A DNA stretch of 64,000 bases from Collimonas pratensis (GCF_001584185.1 NZ_CP013234.1:2914001-2978000), one strand, 5' to 3'. Shown: positions 9,974 to 20,102, counted from the stretch's first letter. A program made the numbers and translations. Notes: generated by a model from the letters alone, not told the origin.

Positions 9974-10198
9974 TTATTTGCGATACAGTTCGGGACGCGA
10001 CTTGTTGCGCTGTTCGTAAATGGTCTTGGCATCTGCCCGCGCGCGTTCCAGCGTGCGCATGACCGGGTCATCGTCGTGCAGGGTAAAAAAGTCCGCCGCC
10101 TGCGCCCGCATCACGTATTTGATCGCAGCATCGTCCTTGAGGTCGTAAAGTTCGACCATCAAGGTCGTGACTTCATCCAGATATTCTTCGTAGGTCAT
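9974..10198 (-). CDS. Small conserved hypothetical protein, 74 residues
   Basis: Starts MTYEEYLDEVTTLMVELYDL and is rich in acidic and aromatic residues, mostly helical by composition. No signal peptide, membrane segment or known motif is seen. A Shine-Dalgarno GGAG lies upstream of the ATG. It sits 22 bases upstream of the RsuA-like gene on the same strand, so the two may be co-transcribed. I do not recognise the family. Confidence 0.65.
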   Translation of the reverse strand: MTYEEYLDEVTTLMVELYDLKDDAAIKYVMRAQAADFFTLHDDDPVMRTLERARADAKTIYEQRNKSRPELYRK

Positions 10199-10311
10199 GA
10201 TTAACTCCTGTGTTTTCCACCTTGCTCAGCTTCATCCACCGCATCAAAGGAAGATGCAGCAAGAGCCAAGCGGGCGTATTTTCGCATCAAACAGGCTTGA
10301 GGACCAAGTTA

Positions 10312-11859
10312 TCAGCCGCGGCCGGACTTGGCCGGCGCTCGTAATTCGCCGAACCGACGCCAGGCGCGCTTGATTTTCGCCGCCTGCCGCTTGCCGCCAT
10401 CGTCCAGCAAAGCCTGCGCCAGTTCGCAGTGCGAACCCAGTTCGGGCCGCTGTTCGGCGATCTGCTGCAACAGTCCGGCAGCGACGTTACGGTCATTCGA
10501 AACACCCAGCATGTCTTGTAGCTCGCCCAGCCCCTGCACATAGGAGCGCATGCGTTTGGGAGGGAAATACGACTCAAAGAATTCCGCCGCGTAGCGCGCT
10601 TTCTTGACGGCGATCCTGAGGCGATGCCGCTTTGCCGGTCCCTGCCGCTTGATGCCCTTGCCGCGCGCCAGCAGCTTGTTCTGCAACTTGGCGAGTTTGC
10701 TGCGCGCAAACTTCTTCAATGGCATCGACAGCGCGGCAATCTGCTCAACGCTTTGCTGCTGGCGCCAGCGCCGCCCCTCCAGCCAGCTTCCCAGGGACAG
10801 CAGCAACCTGGCATAGGCACGCGATGCCAGGGCATTTGCCGCCGCCTGACGGTGCTTGCCCGCTTCGCCGACGGTATGCTGGCGCAGATGTTCAAGTTGC
10901 GGCGCATGCCGGCTGCTCCCGGCAACATCGCTCAGGGTGGCAGACGCCAACACTTCCCAGTCGCGCGCCGGTCCTAGCAGCCCCGCCAGCCAGCGTAGTT
11001 GGGCGACGATTTCCGGCGGCGCCGGGATGACTTTCTTGAACAGGCCCAGCGCCGCGCGCAAGCGCCGCAGCCCGACCCGCATCTGATGCACATGTTCCGG
11101 GTCGTCGCCGTGCATGACACCGTCTTCATTGCCTTGTATCTGCGCCAGGCAGTTGTGCAGCAGCTGCTGGAAGCCCTGCTCCAGCGTCAACGCCGGCGAG
11201 AGTCTGAGCGGCTGCGCCTTCACAACCATCGTTGCTTGCGGCGTGTGCAAGGCATAGCCGCGCTCAGCCTTGCTGACATTGGCGCTGCGCAACGGCAAGC
11301 TGTTTTGCAGCTCAAGGGCAACATCGAACAAGCTGGCCGAATCGCCGGCTTTCAATTCCAGTTCGATCTCGCTGATCGGGACCGTTTGATCGCCATGGAT
11401 CACTTCTCCCTGGTCCAGCGCCAGCTCGATTTCAGCGCCGGAAGGCAAGCGCAGCAGCCAGATGGTGCGCCGGAAGCGCGTCGCGAACACCGGCTGCAAG
11501 CGCTCGGCCAGGGCCGGCGCGGACATCAGTCCGGCCACCGCCGAACCGCTCTCGATCAGTCCAAGCAAGGCAGGCAGGTCAGGCGTGGCACCGCTGACTT
11601 CCGACTCCCACTCGGGACGCTGGTGCAAGCCGGCCGCAACCTGGCCGCCGCTTTTGCAAGTCTGTATCAGGCGCTTGCCGACCCGGCGCACACGCAAGGC
11701 GGTGTGGTTCTGTTTGAGGTAGAGCTCGGGGGTATCGAAGTAAACGCTGTCCAGTTGCCGCGACTGTGGTTTATTGACCGCATGTTTTTTTAATAATGGA
11801 TGGCGCCGGAAACGGTTTACGTCGACCGGATCCAGCAAAAGTTTTAATTCGATTTCCAT
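10312..11859 (-). CDS. CYTH and CHAD domain protein (inorganic triphosphatase-like)
   Basis: 515 residues from the ATG at 11859, which opens with the CYTH hallmark MEIELKLLL and has GGAAAA just upstream; a TTG three codons earlier is possible. The CYTH domain (about 1-200) shows the expected charged pairs (RQLDSVYFDTPELYL, ALRVRRVG, ELELK). The CHAD domain (about 215-500) has the histidine/arginine helices HVHQMRVGLRRLRAALGLF and HRLRIAVKKARYAAEFF. E. coli YgiF with this architecture hydrolyses inorganic triphosphate, and CHAD domains bind polyphosphate. The pairing is inferred to give a polyphosphate-related cytoplasmic enzyme. Confidence 0.92.
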   Translation of the reverse strand: MEIELKLLLDPVDVNRFRRHPLLKKHAVNKPQSRQLDSVYFDTPELYLKQNHTALRVRRVGKRLIQTCKSGGQVAAGLHQRPEWESEVSGATPDLPALLGLIESGSAVAGLMSAPALAERLQPVFATRFRRTIWLLRLPSGAEIELALDQGEVIHGDQTVPISEIELELKAGDSASLFDVALELQNSLPLRSANVSKAERGYALHTPQATMVVKAQPLRLSPALTLEQGFQQLLHNCLAQIQGNEDGVMHGDDPEHVHQMRVGLRRLRAALGLFKKVIPAPPEIVAQLRWLAGLLGPARDWEVLASATLSDVAGSSRHAPQLEHLRQHTVGEAGKHRQAAANALASRAYARLLLSLGSWLEGRRWRQQQSVEQIAALSMPLKKFARSKLAKLQNKLLARGKGIKRQGPAKRHRLRIAVKKARYAAEFFESYFPPKRMRSYVQGLGELQDMLGVSNDRNVAAGLLQQIAEQRPELGSHCELAQALLDDGGKRQAAKIKRAWRRFGELRAPAKSGRG

Positions 11860-12460
11860 GTTTTCCAATGTTAAACAAAATTGTGGATAGCGGCAAAACT
11901 ATCCGGCGGCGCGATCTTTATCCTGGCGCCGTATGCACAGTATATGCAGTGTGGCCAGGCTTGCATCGGCAATTTTTACTGTAAAAAGTACAAATAATTG
12001 CTGGCAAAAAGGGGAGCTTTTCATTTTACATTCATGACACAAGGGAAATAATTTATTTTCCTCATGAATATTGGTCAATTTACATAAAAATTATAAATCT
12101 TCGCTTAATTTACAAAATAATCTTCTATTTATACGGTAATTTCATTTTACATTTATTGCTATAAAGAAATTTAGTTATCACATTTCACAAGAAAATGGTG
12201 TCTCACGGAAAATAAAACAACGTAAATAGCAAAATATTTCAGGCGCGTTACATCGACTCTCAAACTGATACAAAATGAAATGGCGATGCCCCAAACCGTT
12301 GCAAGGTACGGGTCACCGCTTGCCGATTGGACACACACACAGTCCACTCCGGCAAAACAAAACGAAAACATGCTGCGCGGCGAATTTATCGAATTGGCCG
12401 TAACAAAAGCATGAAGCGAAATTGATCATTTCCTTATAAACAAAGTGGAGAGCTTTTCAG
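11860..12460. promoter_or_regulatory. 600-bp AT-rich intergenic region before the TonB receptor
   Basis: The stretch is strikingly AT-rich around 12000-12240 compared with its neighbours. It separates the divergent CYTH-CHAD and TonB-receptor genes and must hold both promoters. A Shine-Dalgarno GTGGAG lies about 9 bases before 12461. No Fur box or other named operator was recognised. Confidence 0.45.
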
Positions 12461-15145
12461 ATGAAGAAGAAGTTTTTGGCATCGGCAATTGCTGCAATTT
12501 GCCTCGCTCACAACCCCCTCGCCTTCGGCGCAGATCAAACCGCCCCTTCCCCCGACAGTCTTGAACGCATCACGATTACGGGTTCAAATATCTCCCGCAT
12601 CAACAAAGAAGGGCCAACCGCGGTCGAAGTCATCAAACGCGAGGAAATCGAAAAATCGGGCGCCAGCACCGTCCTGGAACTGTTGAGCAAGCTGCCTTCT
12701 GTTTCGGTCGGTCTTGACGGCAACAGCAATACCTCTTTCGCCCAAGGCGCCGCCTCGGTCGGTTTGCGTGGCCTGGATGCAAAGTACACCTTGATCCTGC
12801 TGAACGGCCGCCGCCTGGCGAACTATGGTTTCGCAGATGGCGCCGAAAACTCCTTCGTCGATCTGAACAACCTGCCGCTGGCAGCGATTGAATCGGTTGA
12901 AATCCTGCGCGACGGCGCTTCCGCGATCTACGGATCCGATGCCGTGGCCGGCGTGATCAACTTCAAGACCAAAAGAAATTATCAAGGGGTTGAAGGCACG
13001 GCCAATCTCGGCACCAATCAAAAAGGCGACGGCGGCACTGCCAGCGCCAGCGTCACGGCCGGCTGGGGCGATCTCGACAAGGATGGCCAGAACCTGCTGC
13101 TGACGGTCGACGTGTTCCGCCGCAATCCCCTACTGAGCGACAAGCACGATGCTACCGCCAACCGCGACTTCAGCCGCTTTGGCGGCAGCGACGGCCGTAG
13201 CATCGATCGTTACCTGGGCAGCCTCAACGACTATACTACCGGCGAACCTGGCTTTCCCATACCCGGCTGCCGCGGCACGATTGGCGTCAGCAGCGGCACC
13301 GGCGACACGCGCTGCTTCAACAACCAGACGGTGCAGCTGTCGCCAAAGATCTTGCGCGGCGGGATTTCTGCGATTTTCACCAAACGGCTCAGCGGCCAGG
13401 ACGAGCTGTTCGGCGAAGCCAGTTTCAATCACAGCGAAACCAGCGTTCAGTATGCTTTGCCAAGCTTTGATTCGCAATTCATCGGCAAGACTGCCGGCTC
13501 CACCAATCCCGGCTTGGCCAACCTGCCAGGACCGAGCCCGGATGGCTCGCTGCAAGGCTTCACGCCCGGTGATCAGTTGCGCGTGTACCGTGCCATCTAT
13601 GAAGCTCCAGCTACCGTCAACAAGATCACCAGCGACACCATTCGCCTGGTGGGAGGTTGGCGCGGCCAGATCGGCAGCTGGGACAGCGAAGGTGCAATCA
13701 GCCTGAACCAGAACCGCCTCAAGGATGCGGCCTCCAATTCCGTCCTCAAAGATGTCTCGACGGCCTCCTTGCAAAATGGCCTGCTCGGCAACGGCGGCTA
13801 CGATCCGTTTGCCTACTGGAATCCAGCCAGCGTGGTCGATCCGATGCTGACTACCACCGAACGGGTGGCGGTCTCGCGCCTGGAAACACTCGACTGGAAG
13901 ATGTCAGCACCGGAACTGTTTTCCTTCAACGGTGGACCGGTTGGTTTCGCCTGGGGCGCGCAAGCGAGCCATGAATCGATCGATGACCGTCCTGATGCAC
14001 TCAATGTCGCCGGCAATATCGTCAACGCTGGCGCTACCGCCAGCAATGCCAGCCGTTCTATCTATTCGCTGTATGGCGAGTTCAATGTGCCGTTGATGAA
14101 ACAGGTCGAGATGCAGCTGGCTTTGCGCGGTGACCACTACAGTGACTTCGGCAATTCCTTCAATCCGAAAATCGCACTGGCCTGGCGCCCCAGCAAAGAA
14201 ATCCTGCTGCGCGGCTCCGCCACGACATCGTTCAAGGCGCCGACCTTGCCCGAAGTCAGTTCGACCACCGCCGGCTATGCCAACGGCATTGCCGACTGGG
14301 CCCGTTGCCGGCCACTCGGTTATACCGGCGCAAACTGCAGCTACAGCCCGCGCCAGTATGCGGTCGGCAATCCGGATCTGAAAGCCGAGAAAGCCAACAA
14401 CTACTCGCTCGGCATGGTGCTGCAGCCGCTCAAAGGCTTGTCGGCATCGGTTGACTGGTATGCGATCAAGCAGCGCAACACGATCCAGGCGCTGGACCCG
14501 CAGTACATCGTTGACAATGAAGACATCATTCCAGGCTACGCCGCACTGGTCGGGCGCGATCCGCGCAATCCGGCGCTGGAAGCCCGGTATCCGGGCTTGA
14601 ACAAGGGGCGCATCAACAGCGTTACCACTCCTTACATCAATGTCGGCAAAACCGACATCCAGGGCTTGGACATCGACCTGTCCTACGAACTGGCGCTGGC
14701 CGGCTGGGGCAAGCTGAAGCTGCGCGAGGTCAACAACTACACGCTGACCTACAAGCAAAGCATCACGCCCGGCACGGCGCCACAAAGCCGGCTGGATTCC
14801 ATCTATCATCCGCGCTGGAGCAATTCCTTCCGTACCGCCTATGAATATGCCGACACGGAACTTGCATTGACAGCCCGGACCCAGGCCAGCACGCTGAACA
14901 TCGACGACCCGACACATACCCAGGATCCGGCCGTCACCAATGCGCGCATTGGTTCCTTTACCGTATGGGATCTGAACGTGAACACCAAGGTCAACCGCAA
15001 CATGACCTTGAATTTTGGCGTCAACAACGTGTTCGACAAGGGTCCGGTATATGCCAACACAGCGTATAAGGACGATTTCGTACAGAGCATCAATGACCTG
15101 GTCGGCCGCTATTTTTACGTGAGCATGCGTTACACATTCAAATAA
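12461..15145 (+). CDS. TonB-dependent outer-membrane receptor
   Basis: 894 residues. The signal peptide is MKKKFLASAIAAICLAHNPLAFGA. A TonB-box-like segment LERITITGSNI comes next, then a plug domain of about 110 residues (GLRGLDAKYTLILLNGRRLA, VEILRDGASAIYGSDAVAGVIN) and a long 22-strand barrel. It ends in an aromatic-rich strand FYVSMRYTFK. These receptors import scarce nutrients using TonB energy. The substrate is not indicated, because no transporter, siderophore or glycan-use gene adjoins it. The strong hairpin at 15206-15237 follows. Confidence 0.92.
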   Translation: MKKKFLASAIAAICLAHNPLAFGADQTAPSPDSLERITITGSNISRINKEGPTAVEVIKREEIEKSGASTVLELLSKLPSVSVGLDGNSNTSFAQGAASVGLRGLDAKYTLILLNGRRLANYGFADGAENSFVDLNNLPLAAIESVEILRDGASAIYGSDAVAGVINFKTKRNYQGVEGTANLGTNQKGDGGTASASVTAGWGDLDKDGQNLLLTVDVFRRNPLLSDKHDATANRDFSRFGGSDGRSIDRYLGSLNDYTTGEPGFPIPGCRGTIGVSSGTGDTRCFNNQTVQLSPKILRGGISAIFTKRLSGQDELFGEASFNHSETSVQYALPSFDSQFIGKTAGSTNPGLANLPGPSPDGSLQGFTPGDQLRVYRAIYEAPATVNKITSDTIRLVGGWRGQIGSWDSEGAISLNQNRLKDAASNSVLKDVSTASLQNGLLGNGGYDPFAYWNPASVVDPMLTTTERVAVSRLETLDWKMSAPELFSFNGGPVGFAWGAQASHESIDDRPDALNVAGNIVNAGATASNASRSIYSLYGEFNVPLMKQVEMQLALRGDHYSDFGNSFNPKIALAWRPSKEILLRGSATTSFKAPTLPEVSSTTAGYANGIADWARCRPLGYTGANCSYSPRQYAVGNPDLKAEKANNYSLGMVLQPLKGLSASVDWYAIKQRNTIQALDPQYIVDNEDIIPGYAALVGRDPRNPALEARYPGLNKGRINSVTTPYINVGKTDIQGLDIDLSYELALAGWGKLKLREVNNYTLTYKQSITPGTAPQSRLDSIYHPRWSNSFRTAYEYADTELALTARTQASTLNIDDPTHTQDPAVTNARIGSFTVWDLNVNTKVNRNMTLNFGVNNVFDKGPVYANTAYKDDFVQSINDLVGRYFYVSMRYTFK

Positions 15146-15205
15146 ACGGCGGTTTTGCGCCCGACCCAGATTCAAGGTTCGGGCGGACATTCTTCAGAGC
15201 GCCAG

Positions 15206-15237
15206 CGGGCGGGCATGTCATGCGGCATGCCCGCCCG
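15206..15237. terminator. Strong bidirectional terminator hairpin
   Basis: A perfect 12-bp stem (CGGGCGGGCATG / CATGCCCGCCCG) with an 8-base loop is followed by TTCATTT on the plus side. It lies between the convergent TonB-receptor and catalase genes and could serve both. Confidence 0.75.
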
Positions 15238-15294
15238 TTCATTTGTCAGAGCTTGCCCCAACAACCATCGAGATTGCCGGTATCCGGCGCCGCC

Positions 15295-16836
15295 CTACTC
15301 AATCAGCTTTTGCGCCCGCTTCTGCACATCGTTTAAATCACCTTTGACCGCCGCCGTCAGGCGCGTCCCATACTCCACGTCCGCCTTGTAGAAATGGCTC
15401 AGCATGATCTGCTTGGTTTCTGCATCCTTGACCTGTCCCAAGTCCGCCGCCAGGTTGCCGACCAGGTTTTCCCGGTCTTGCTTAGCCAATGAACGGTAGA
15501 AGCTGCCGGCTTGGCTGAAGTTGTCGGTCTTGGCGATGGCCGCCTGCTGCGTGCTGCCCGACAGCGGCGTCTGCACCGACTTGTAGGCGGGATCGTCGAC
15601 TGCGCTGCCGCTTTGCCGCGATGGCTGGTAATTGACGTCGCCGTTGCGCTTGCCGGTATCGCCGGCGCCGTCGGCGTTGTAGTTATTCACCTTCACCAAG
15701 GGCTGGTTGACCGGGATCAGCTGGTTGTTGGGGCCTAGCCGGTGCAACTGCGTATCGGCATACGAGAACAAGCGCCCTTGCAGCAGACGGTCTTCCGATG
15801 CCTCGATGCCAGGCACCAGGCGGGATGGTGCAAACGCCACCATCTCAGTGCTTTCAAAGAAATTGTCCGGCACCTTGTTCAAGGTCATGGTGCCGATTTT
15901 GGTTTCAGGGATATCGGGCCAGATCTTGGTGGCGTCCAGCGGATCGAACTTGAATTTACCCAGGTCTTCCGGCTTCAGGATCTGCACATAGAGATCCCAT
16001 TTGGGGAAATCGCCACGCTTGATCGCTGCGTACAGGTCGTTGGTCAGGTTGTTGAAGTCCTCGCCCTGCACGCGTGCCGCCTCGGCGCGGGTCAAGTTCT
16101 TTTCACCCTGTAGGCTCTTCCAGTGAAATTTCACGTAGCGTACCTGGTTCTGTGCGTTGACCATCTTGTAGGCGTGTACGCCATTGCCGTCCATCATGCG
16201 GTAGGAAGCCGGAATGCCGAGATCGGAATACACCCGGGTCAGCATACTGGTGCTCTCCGGCTGGTGGCTGAAGAAATCGAAGAAGCGGTTAGGATCCTGC
16301 ACGTTGGTGACCGGCGACGGCTTCAGGGAATGCACCATGTCGGGAAACTTGATCGCATCGCGAATGAAGAAGACCGGCAGATTGTTGCCGACCAGGTCCC
16401 AGTTGCCTTGGTCGGTGTAGAACTTGGTGGCAAAGCCGCGCGGATCACGCAGGGTTTCCGGCGAGCCCTTGGGATGGATGACGGTAGAAAAGCGCACGAA
16501 TACTCTGGTCTTTTTACCGGCCTCGGCAAACAGGCTGGCGCGCGTCAGTTGCAACAGGTTTCCGGCCGAGACAAATTCGCCGATGGCGCCGGTGCCGCGC
16601 GCATGCACCACACGTTCTGGAATGCGTTCACGGTCGAAGCGCTGCAGTTTTTCAATCAGATGTGCATCTTGCAGCAAGCTTGGGCCGCCTGGCCCTGCAG
16701 TCTGTGAATTCTGATTGTCGCCAACCGGCGCGCCGCTGTCGCGCGTCATGGTTTGTGCGCTCACGGCGCCTGCCAGCAAAGTGCTTAATCCGATCGCGGC
16801 CAGCCGCGAAGTTGAATAGGCTCTTGAGAAATACAT
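15295..16836 (-). CDS. katB: Periplasmic heme catalase, KatB type
   Basis: 513 residues, the same length as the exported KatB of Pseudomonas. A cleavable signal peptide ends near AVSAQ (residue 27). The distal-site His is H78 in RVVHARGTGA and the Asn is N151 in LVGNNLP. The proximal Tyr lies in RLFSYADTQLHRLG. It destroys hydrogen peroxide in the periplasm. A GAGGAGAA ribosome site precedes the ATG. An OxyR-like box at 16891-16905 lies about 55 bases upstream of the start, consistent with peroxide induction. Confidence 0.94.
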   Translation of the reverse strand: MYFSRAYSTSRLAAIGLSTLLAGAVSAQTMTRDSGAPVGDNQNSQTAGPGGPSLLQDAHLIEKLQRFDRERIPERVVHARGTGAIGEFVSAGNLLQLTRASLFAEAGKKTRVFVRFSTVIHPKGSPETLRDPRGFATKFYTDQGNWDLVGNNLPVFFIRDAIKFPDMVHSLKPSPVTNVQDPNRFFDFFSHQPESTSMLTRVYSDLGIPASYRMMDGNGVHAYKMVNAQNQVRYVKFHWKSLQGEKNLTRAEAARVQGEDFNNLTNDLYAAIKRGDFPKWDLYVQILKPEDLGKFKFDPLDATKIWPDIPETKIGTMTLNKVPDNFFESTEMVAFAPSRLVPGIEASEDRLLQGRLFSYADTQLHRLGPNNQLIPVNQPLVKVNNYNADGAGDTGKRNGDVNYQPSRQSGSAVDDPAYKSVQTPLSGSTQQAAIAKTDNFSQAGSFYRSLAKQDRENLVGNLAADLGQVKDAETKQIMLSHFYKADVEYGTRLTAAVKGDLNDVQKRAQKLIE

Positions 16837-16890
16837 GCTTGGTTCTCCTCATTTTGATACGCGAGAATGCGTATTGCCAAATTTACACAA

Positions 16891-16905
16891 ATAGTCGTTA
16901 ACTAT
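16891..16905 (-). promoter_or_regulatory. OxyR-like box upstream of katB
   Basis: ATAG-N7-CTAT (ATAGTCGTTAACTAT) matches the OxyR half-site consensus ATAGnTnnnAnCTAT except for one inner base. It sits in an AT-rich stretch 55 bases before the katB start, where an activator site would be expected. Binding is inferred. Confidence 0.55.
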
Positions 16906-17118
16906 ATAATTTTAATTATCAATTGATTTAATAAATTAAAACTATGCCTAACGGCAATATCGTGTATTGGCAAAAATGCGCTGGCGGCGGCAGGAAACAA
17001 AAATGCGGATCAGCACGAAGCGTGCCGGCGCCAGTGCTGTCGCTGGCAAGTTGACACGGCTTTAGATGGTCGGCGATCCGGCGTATTGAAACCCCGGACC
17101 ACCACGGCCGGCAGATGA

Positions 17119-18264
17119 TCAGAACTGGTGGCGCAGCCCCAACCGCAGCATGCCCTGCCGCGCCGCCGACGAGACCTCGCTGGCGCCGGGAATATAGGCA
17201 CGGTCCAGCACGGAGCCGGTGTCGCTGCCGGCGACTTGCTGATACACCGCTTGCGCATAAACGTCGGTGCGCTTGGACAGAGCGTAATCTGCCATCAGCC
17301 CCAAGGTATGCCACTTCGGTTTGAAATTGGCCTCCGAGGTATTGAATTTACCCTGGGTAAACGTGTACATCGCGGCCAGCGAGAACGCCGGCGTCAACTG
17401 GTATTTGGCGTTGAGTTCATAGTTGTTGAACACCAGCCGCTTGAGGCTGCCCGATGCGGGCGTGATCGGACCGACATAGACCGATGACAGCGGATTGGTG
17501 AAATTGGTGTTGGAATAGACGAAGCCGTAGGTGGCTTTACCGACTGTGTAATTGATGCCGGCGCCCGCGGTGCGTTGCTGGTAAGCGAGGAAATTGGCGT
17601 CGTTCTCGGCAATCGAGCCGGCGGCGCTGGCGCCTGGCAGCGTATTGCTCATGTAGGCGGCAGCCACTGTCCATGGACCATTGAGATATTGGGCGCCAAG
17701 GCTATAAGTCATGTTGGTCCGCTGCGCGCCGGCAGTTTCGCCCAGGCCGACCATGCCGCCGAACTTGAAGCCGCCATATTCGACGCTAGTGTATTTGACA
17801 GCGTTATTGATGCGGAAGGAATTGTCGGTATTGTCGTTGTCGAACGGATGCGAGAACAGGTAACCGCCCCAGTTGCCGTTGGCCGTCACCGGACCAAGGA
17901 AATCCACCACGGAGTCGTACTGGCGCCCCACAGTCAGCGTGCCCAGTTGATTGCTGGACAGACCGACGAAGGCCTGCCGTCCGAACAGGCGCCCGCCTTG
18001 CCCCAGAGTGCCGGTGTCGGCGCTGAAGCCATTTTCCAGCTGGAATACGGCGCTCAGGCCGCCGCCCAGGTCTTCCTTGCCCTTGACGCCGATCCGGCTG
18101 CCGGATGGATAACCGCTCTGCAATTCATAAGCGCGGTTGCCACCGGCGTTATTGGTGAAATTCAGTCCCAGGTCGACGATGCCGTAGATGATCACGTTGC
18201 TTTGCGCCTGCGCGGCGCCGGCGATGCCGCTCAGCATGCCGGCGATCAATACCATTTTTCTCAT
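17119..18264 (-). CDS. Burkholderiales-type general porin
   Basis: 381 residues from the ATG at 18264, preceded by AAAGGA; this start gives a clean signal peptide MRKMVLIAGMLSGIAGAAQA. The mature protein opens QSNVIIYGIVDLGLNFTNN, the conserved first strand of the Gram_neg_porin family. It carries GVKGKEDLGGGLSAVFQLEN and GRQAFVGLSSNQLGTLTVGR. The last residues LRLGLRHQF end in phenylalanine, as needed for BAM insertion. Trimeric 16-stranded porins of this family pass small solutes. Confidence 0.93.
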   Translation of the reverse strand: MRKMVLIAGMLSGIAGAAQAQSNVIIYGIVDLGLNFTNNAGGNRAYELQSGYPSGSRIGVKGKEDLGGGLSAVFQLENGFSADTGTLGQGGRLFGRQAFVGLSSNQLGTLTVGRQYDSVVDFLGPVTANGNWGGYLFSHPFDNDNTDNSFRINNAVKYTSVEYGGFKFGGMVGLGETAGAQRTNMTYSLGAQYLNGPWTVAAAYMSNTLPGASAAGSIAENDANFLAYQQRTAGAGINYTVGKATYGFVYSNTNFTNPLSSVYVGPITPASGSLKRLVFNNYELNAKYQLTPAFSLAAMYTFTQGKFNTSEANFKPKWHTLGLMADYALSKRTDVYAQAVYQQVAGSDTGSVLDRAYIPGASEVSSAARQGMLRLGLRHQF

Positions 18265-18593
18265 GCCATATCCTTTGTTGATTGAAAGCTGGGCCGTGGC
18301 TTCTGTCGCCATCCCCGTTCAAGTATTTCGAGCCCCCGATGCTGCGTTACCCAGGAACAAGCTCACATAGCAACGGGCGGTCAATTAATGGTATATGCAA
18401 AACGACAATTGATGTTAAACAGATAACTGTAGGAATATTCCCTGATTACAGGGTAAAAGCCGGGCTCAAGCGCGCTGGCGGGCGTTGTTCATGCCGACAT
18501 CGTAGTGACGGACTCCGGCCAATGACTCTTGACCGGCCCGCTGCGCGCACAAAAGCGTAGTATCAGCTTGTCGTCCCGCAAAGAATTGAAGCC
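18265..18593. promoter_or_regulatory. Divergent promoter region of the porin and YoaK-family genes
   Basis: 329 bases between divergent genes. Nothing beyond ribosome-binding sites and ordinary AT-richer promoter-like stretches was recognised. Confidence 0.35.
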
Positions 18594-19349
18594 ATGCCCA
18601 TTCCCTACCTTAGAAAACTGACTGGCAAGGACCGCAGCCAACAAGCAAACCGCCATCTGGCATTTTTCCTGTCTTTCATTGCTGGAGCGATCAATGCCGG
18701 CGGCTTTCTCGCGGTCGGGCAATACACCTCGCACATGTCGGGCATCGTCTCTTCGATGGCGGACAACCTAGCGCTGGGATCTATCGGCCTGATGCTGGCC
18801 AGCCTGGCTAGCCTGCTGGCGTTTCTGGCAGGCGCGATGACCTCGGCGCTGCTGATCAACTGGGGCCGGCGCCAGGCGCTGCAGGCGGAATACGCGCTGC
18901 CGCTGATGCTGGAAGCCGGGTTGCTACTGCTGTTTGGGCTGCTGGGCGGCAACCTGGAAGGCCATCAATGGCTGTTCGTGCCGCTCACGGTGATACTGCT
19001 GTGCTACATCATGGGCTTGCAGAATGCCATCATCACCAAGATTTCCAAGGCCGAAATCCGCACCACCCATATCACCGGGATGGTGACCGATATCGGCATC
19101 GAACTTGGCAAACTGCTTTATTGGAACCGGCTCAAGCCAGAGCAAGGCCGGCCGGATGTGCTCGGTGACCGCGATAAACTGCGGCTGCTGGCGACGCTGG
19201 TGACGCTGTTTTTCAGCGGCGGCCTGATCGGCGCCATGGGCTTCAAGCAGGTCGGCTTCATCGCTACCGCGCCGCTGGCAGCGACCTTGATGTGCCTGGC
19301 CATTGTGCCGATCTTCGATGACTTCCTGAAATTCCGGCGCAAGGCATGA
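18594..19349 (+). CDS. YoaK-family (DUF1275) inner-membrane protein
   Basis: 251 residues with about six hydrophobic segments. The family opening is visible in AFFLSFIAGAINAGGFLAVGQYTSHMSGIVSS, and GLQNAIITKISKAEIRTTHITGMVTDIGIELG is the second conserved block. DUF1275 proteins are widespread integral membrane proteins without a demonstrated substrate. It is convergent with the MgtC-family gene 72 bases away. Confidence 0.9.
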   Translation: MPIPYLRKLTGKDRSQQANRHLAFFLSFIAGAINAGGFLAVGQYTSHMSGIVSSMADNLALGSIGLMLASLASLLAFLAGAMTSALLINWGRRQALQAEYALPLMLEAGLLLLFGLLGGNLEGHQWLFVPLTVILLCYIMGLQNAIITKISKAEIRTTHITGMVTDIGIELGKLLYWNRLKPEQGRPDVLGDRDKLRLLATLVTLFFSGGLIGAMGFKQVGFIATAPLAATLMCLAIVPIFDDFLKFRRKA

Positions 19350-19421
19350 TCCAGCCTGCTTGATGCGATTACTGCGATTGCGGCAGCAGGCCGCCGCTCC
19401 AGGCAAGCGCTAAGGTACGCG

Positions 19422-20102
19422 CTAAGGCAAGCGGATTTCGCTCACCTCGTGGACATCTGGCAGCGCTTTCAACTTCAGCAATATCGTGTCGAACTCGCTG
19501 GGCAGCACCCGCAGCAGGGCCACCGTGACTTCTTCGATATCGGCATCACTGGCGTTCTGCTCGACCACGAACTGCTCGATCTGCGCCGTGCCTTTATCCA
19601 GCAATTGCCCGAACATCTGGAAGGTCAAGGCGCCGCGCCGTACCACCAGGCGCACCTCGCGCCGCTGGCGGGCGATGAAGAAACGCTTTTCCAGCGGCTT
19701 GAGGCCGGCCAGGATAATCAGGATGATCAGTGTTGCCGCCGCTGCCGCGATATACAGCCCGCCGCCCACCGCCAGGCCGACCGCGGCCACCGACCACAGG
19801 CTGGCCGCCGTCGTCAGGCCGCGAATCACTTCGCCGCGCAGCAGGATTGAGCCAGCGCCGAGGAAGCCGATGCCGGAGACTACCTGGGCCGCCATCCGTG
19901 ACGGATCAAGCGCGTAGCCGGGGCGGCCCACCACTTCCTGGAAACCGTAGGCGGAAACGATCATCACCAGCGCCGAACCGACGCACACCAGCATGTGCGT
20001 GCGCAGGCCGGCAGCCCAGGATAATCGTTCGCGGTCGAAACCGATGACGCTGCCGAGGGCTGCGGCTATCAAGAGCCGGATGATCATTTCTATCTGGTCC
20101 AA
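19422..20102 (-). CDS. MgtC/SapB-family membrane protein
   Basis: 226 residues. The N-terminal membrane domain (about 1-135) carries the family signature LGSVIGFDRERLSWAAGLRTHMLVCVGSALVMIVS and the downstream GIGFLGAGSILL. A soluble ACT-like C-terminal part follows (about 150-226). MgtC proteins modulate the F-type ATPase, low-magnesium growth or phosphate balance in the species studied. No magnesium transporter gene adjoins, so a specific role here is not inferred. Confidence 0.9.
   Translation of the reverse strand: MDQIEMIIRLLIAAALGSVIGFDRERLSWAAGLRTHMLVCVGSALVMIVSAYGFQEVVGRPGYALDPSRMAAQVVSGIGFLGAGSILLRGEVIRGLTTAASLWSVAAVGLAVGGGLYIAAAAATLIILIILAGLKPLEKRFFIARQRREVRLVVRRGALTFQMFGQLLDKGTAQIEQFVVEQNASDADIEEVTVALLRVLPSEFDTILLKLKALPDVHEVSEIRLP

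Noticed and set aside
12171..12371. A 66-codon minus-strand frame in the AT-rich gap
   Set aside because: No ribosome site and no family resemblance; it lies in the promoter region of the TonB receptor.
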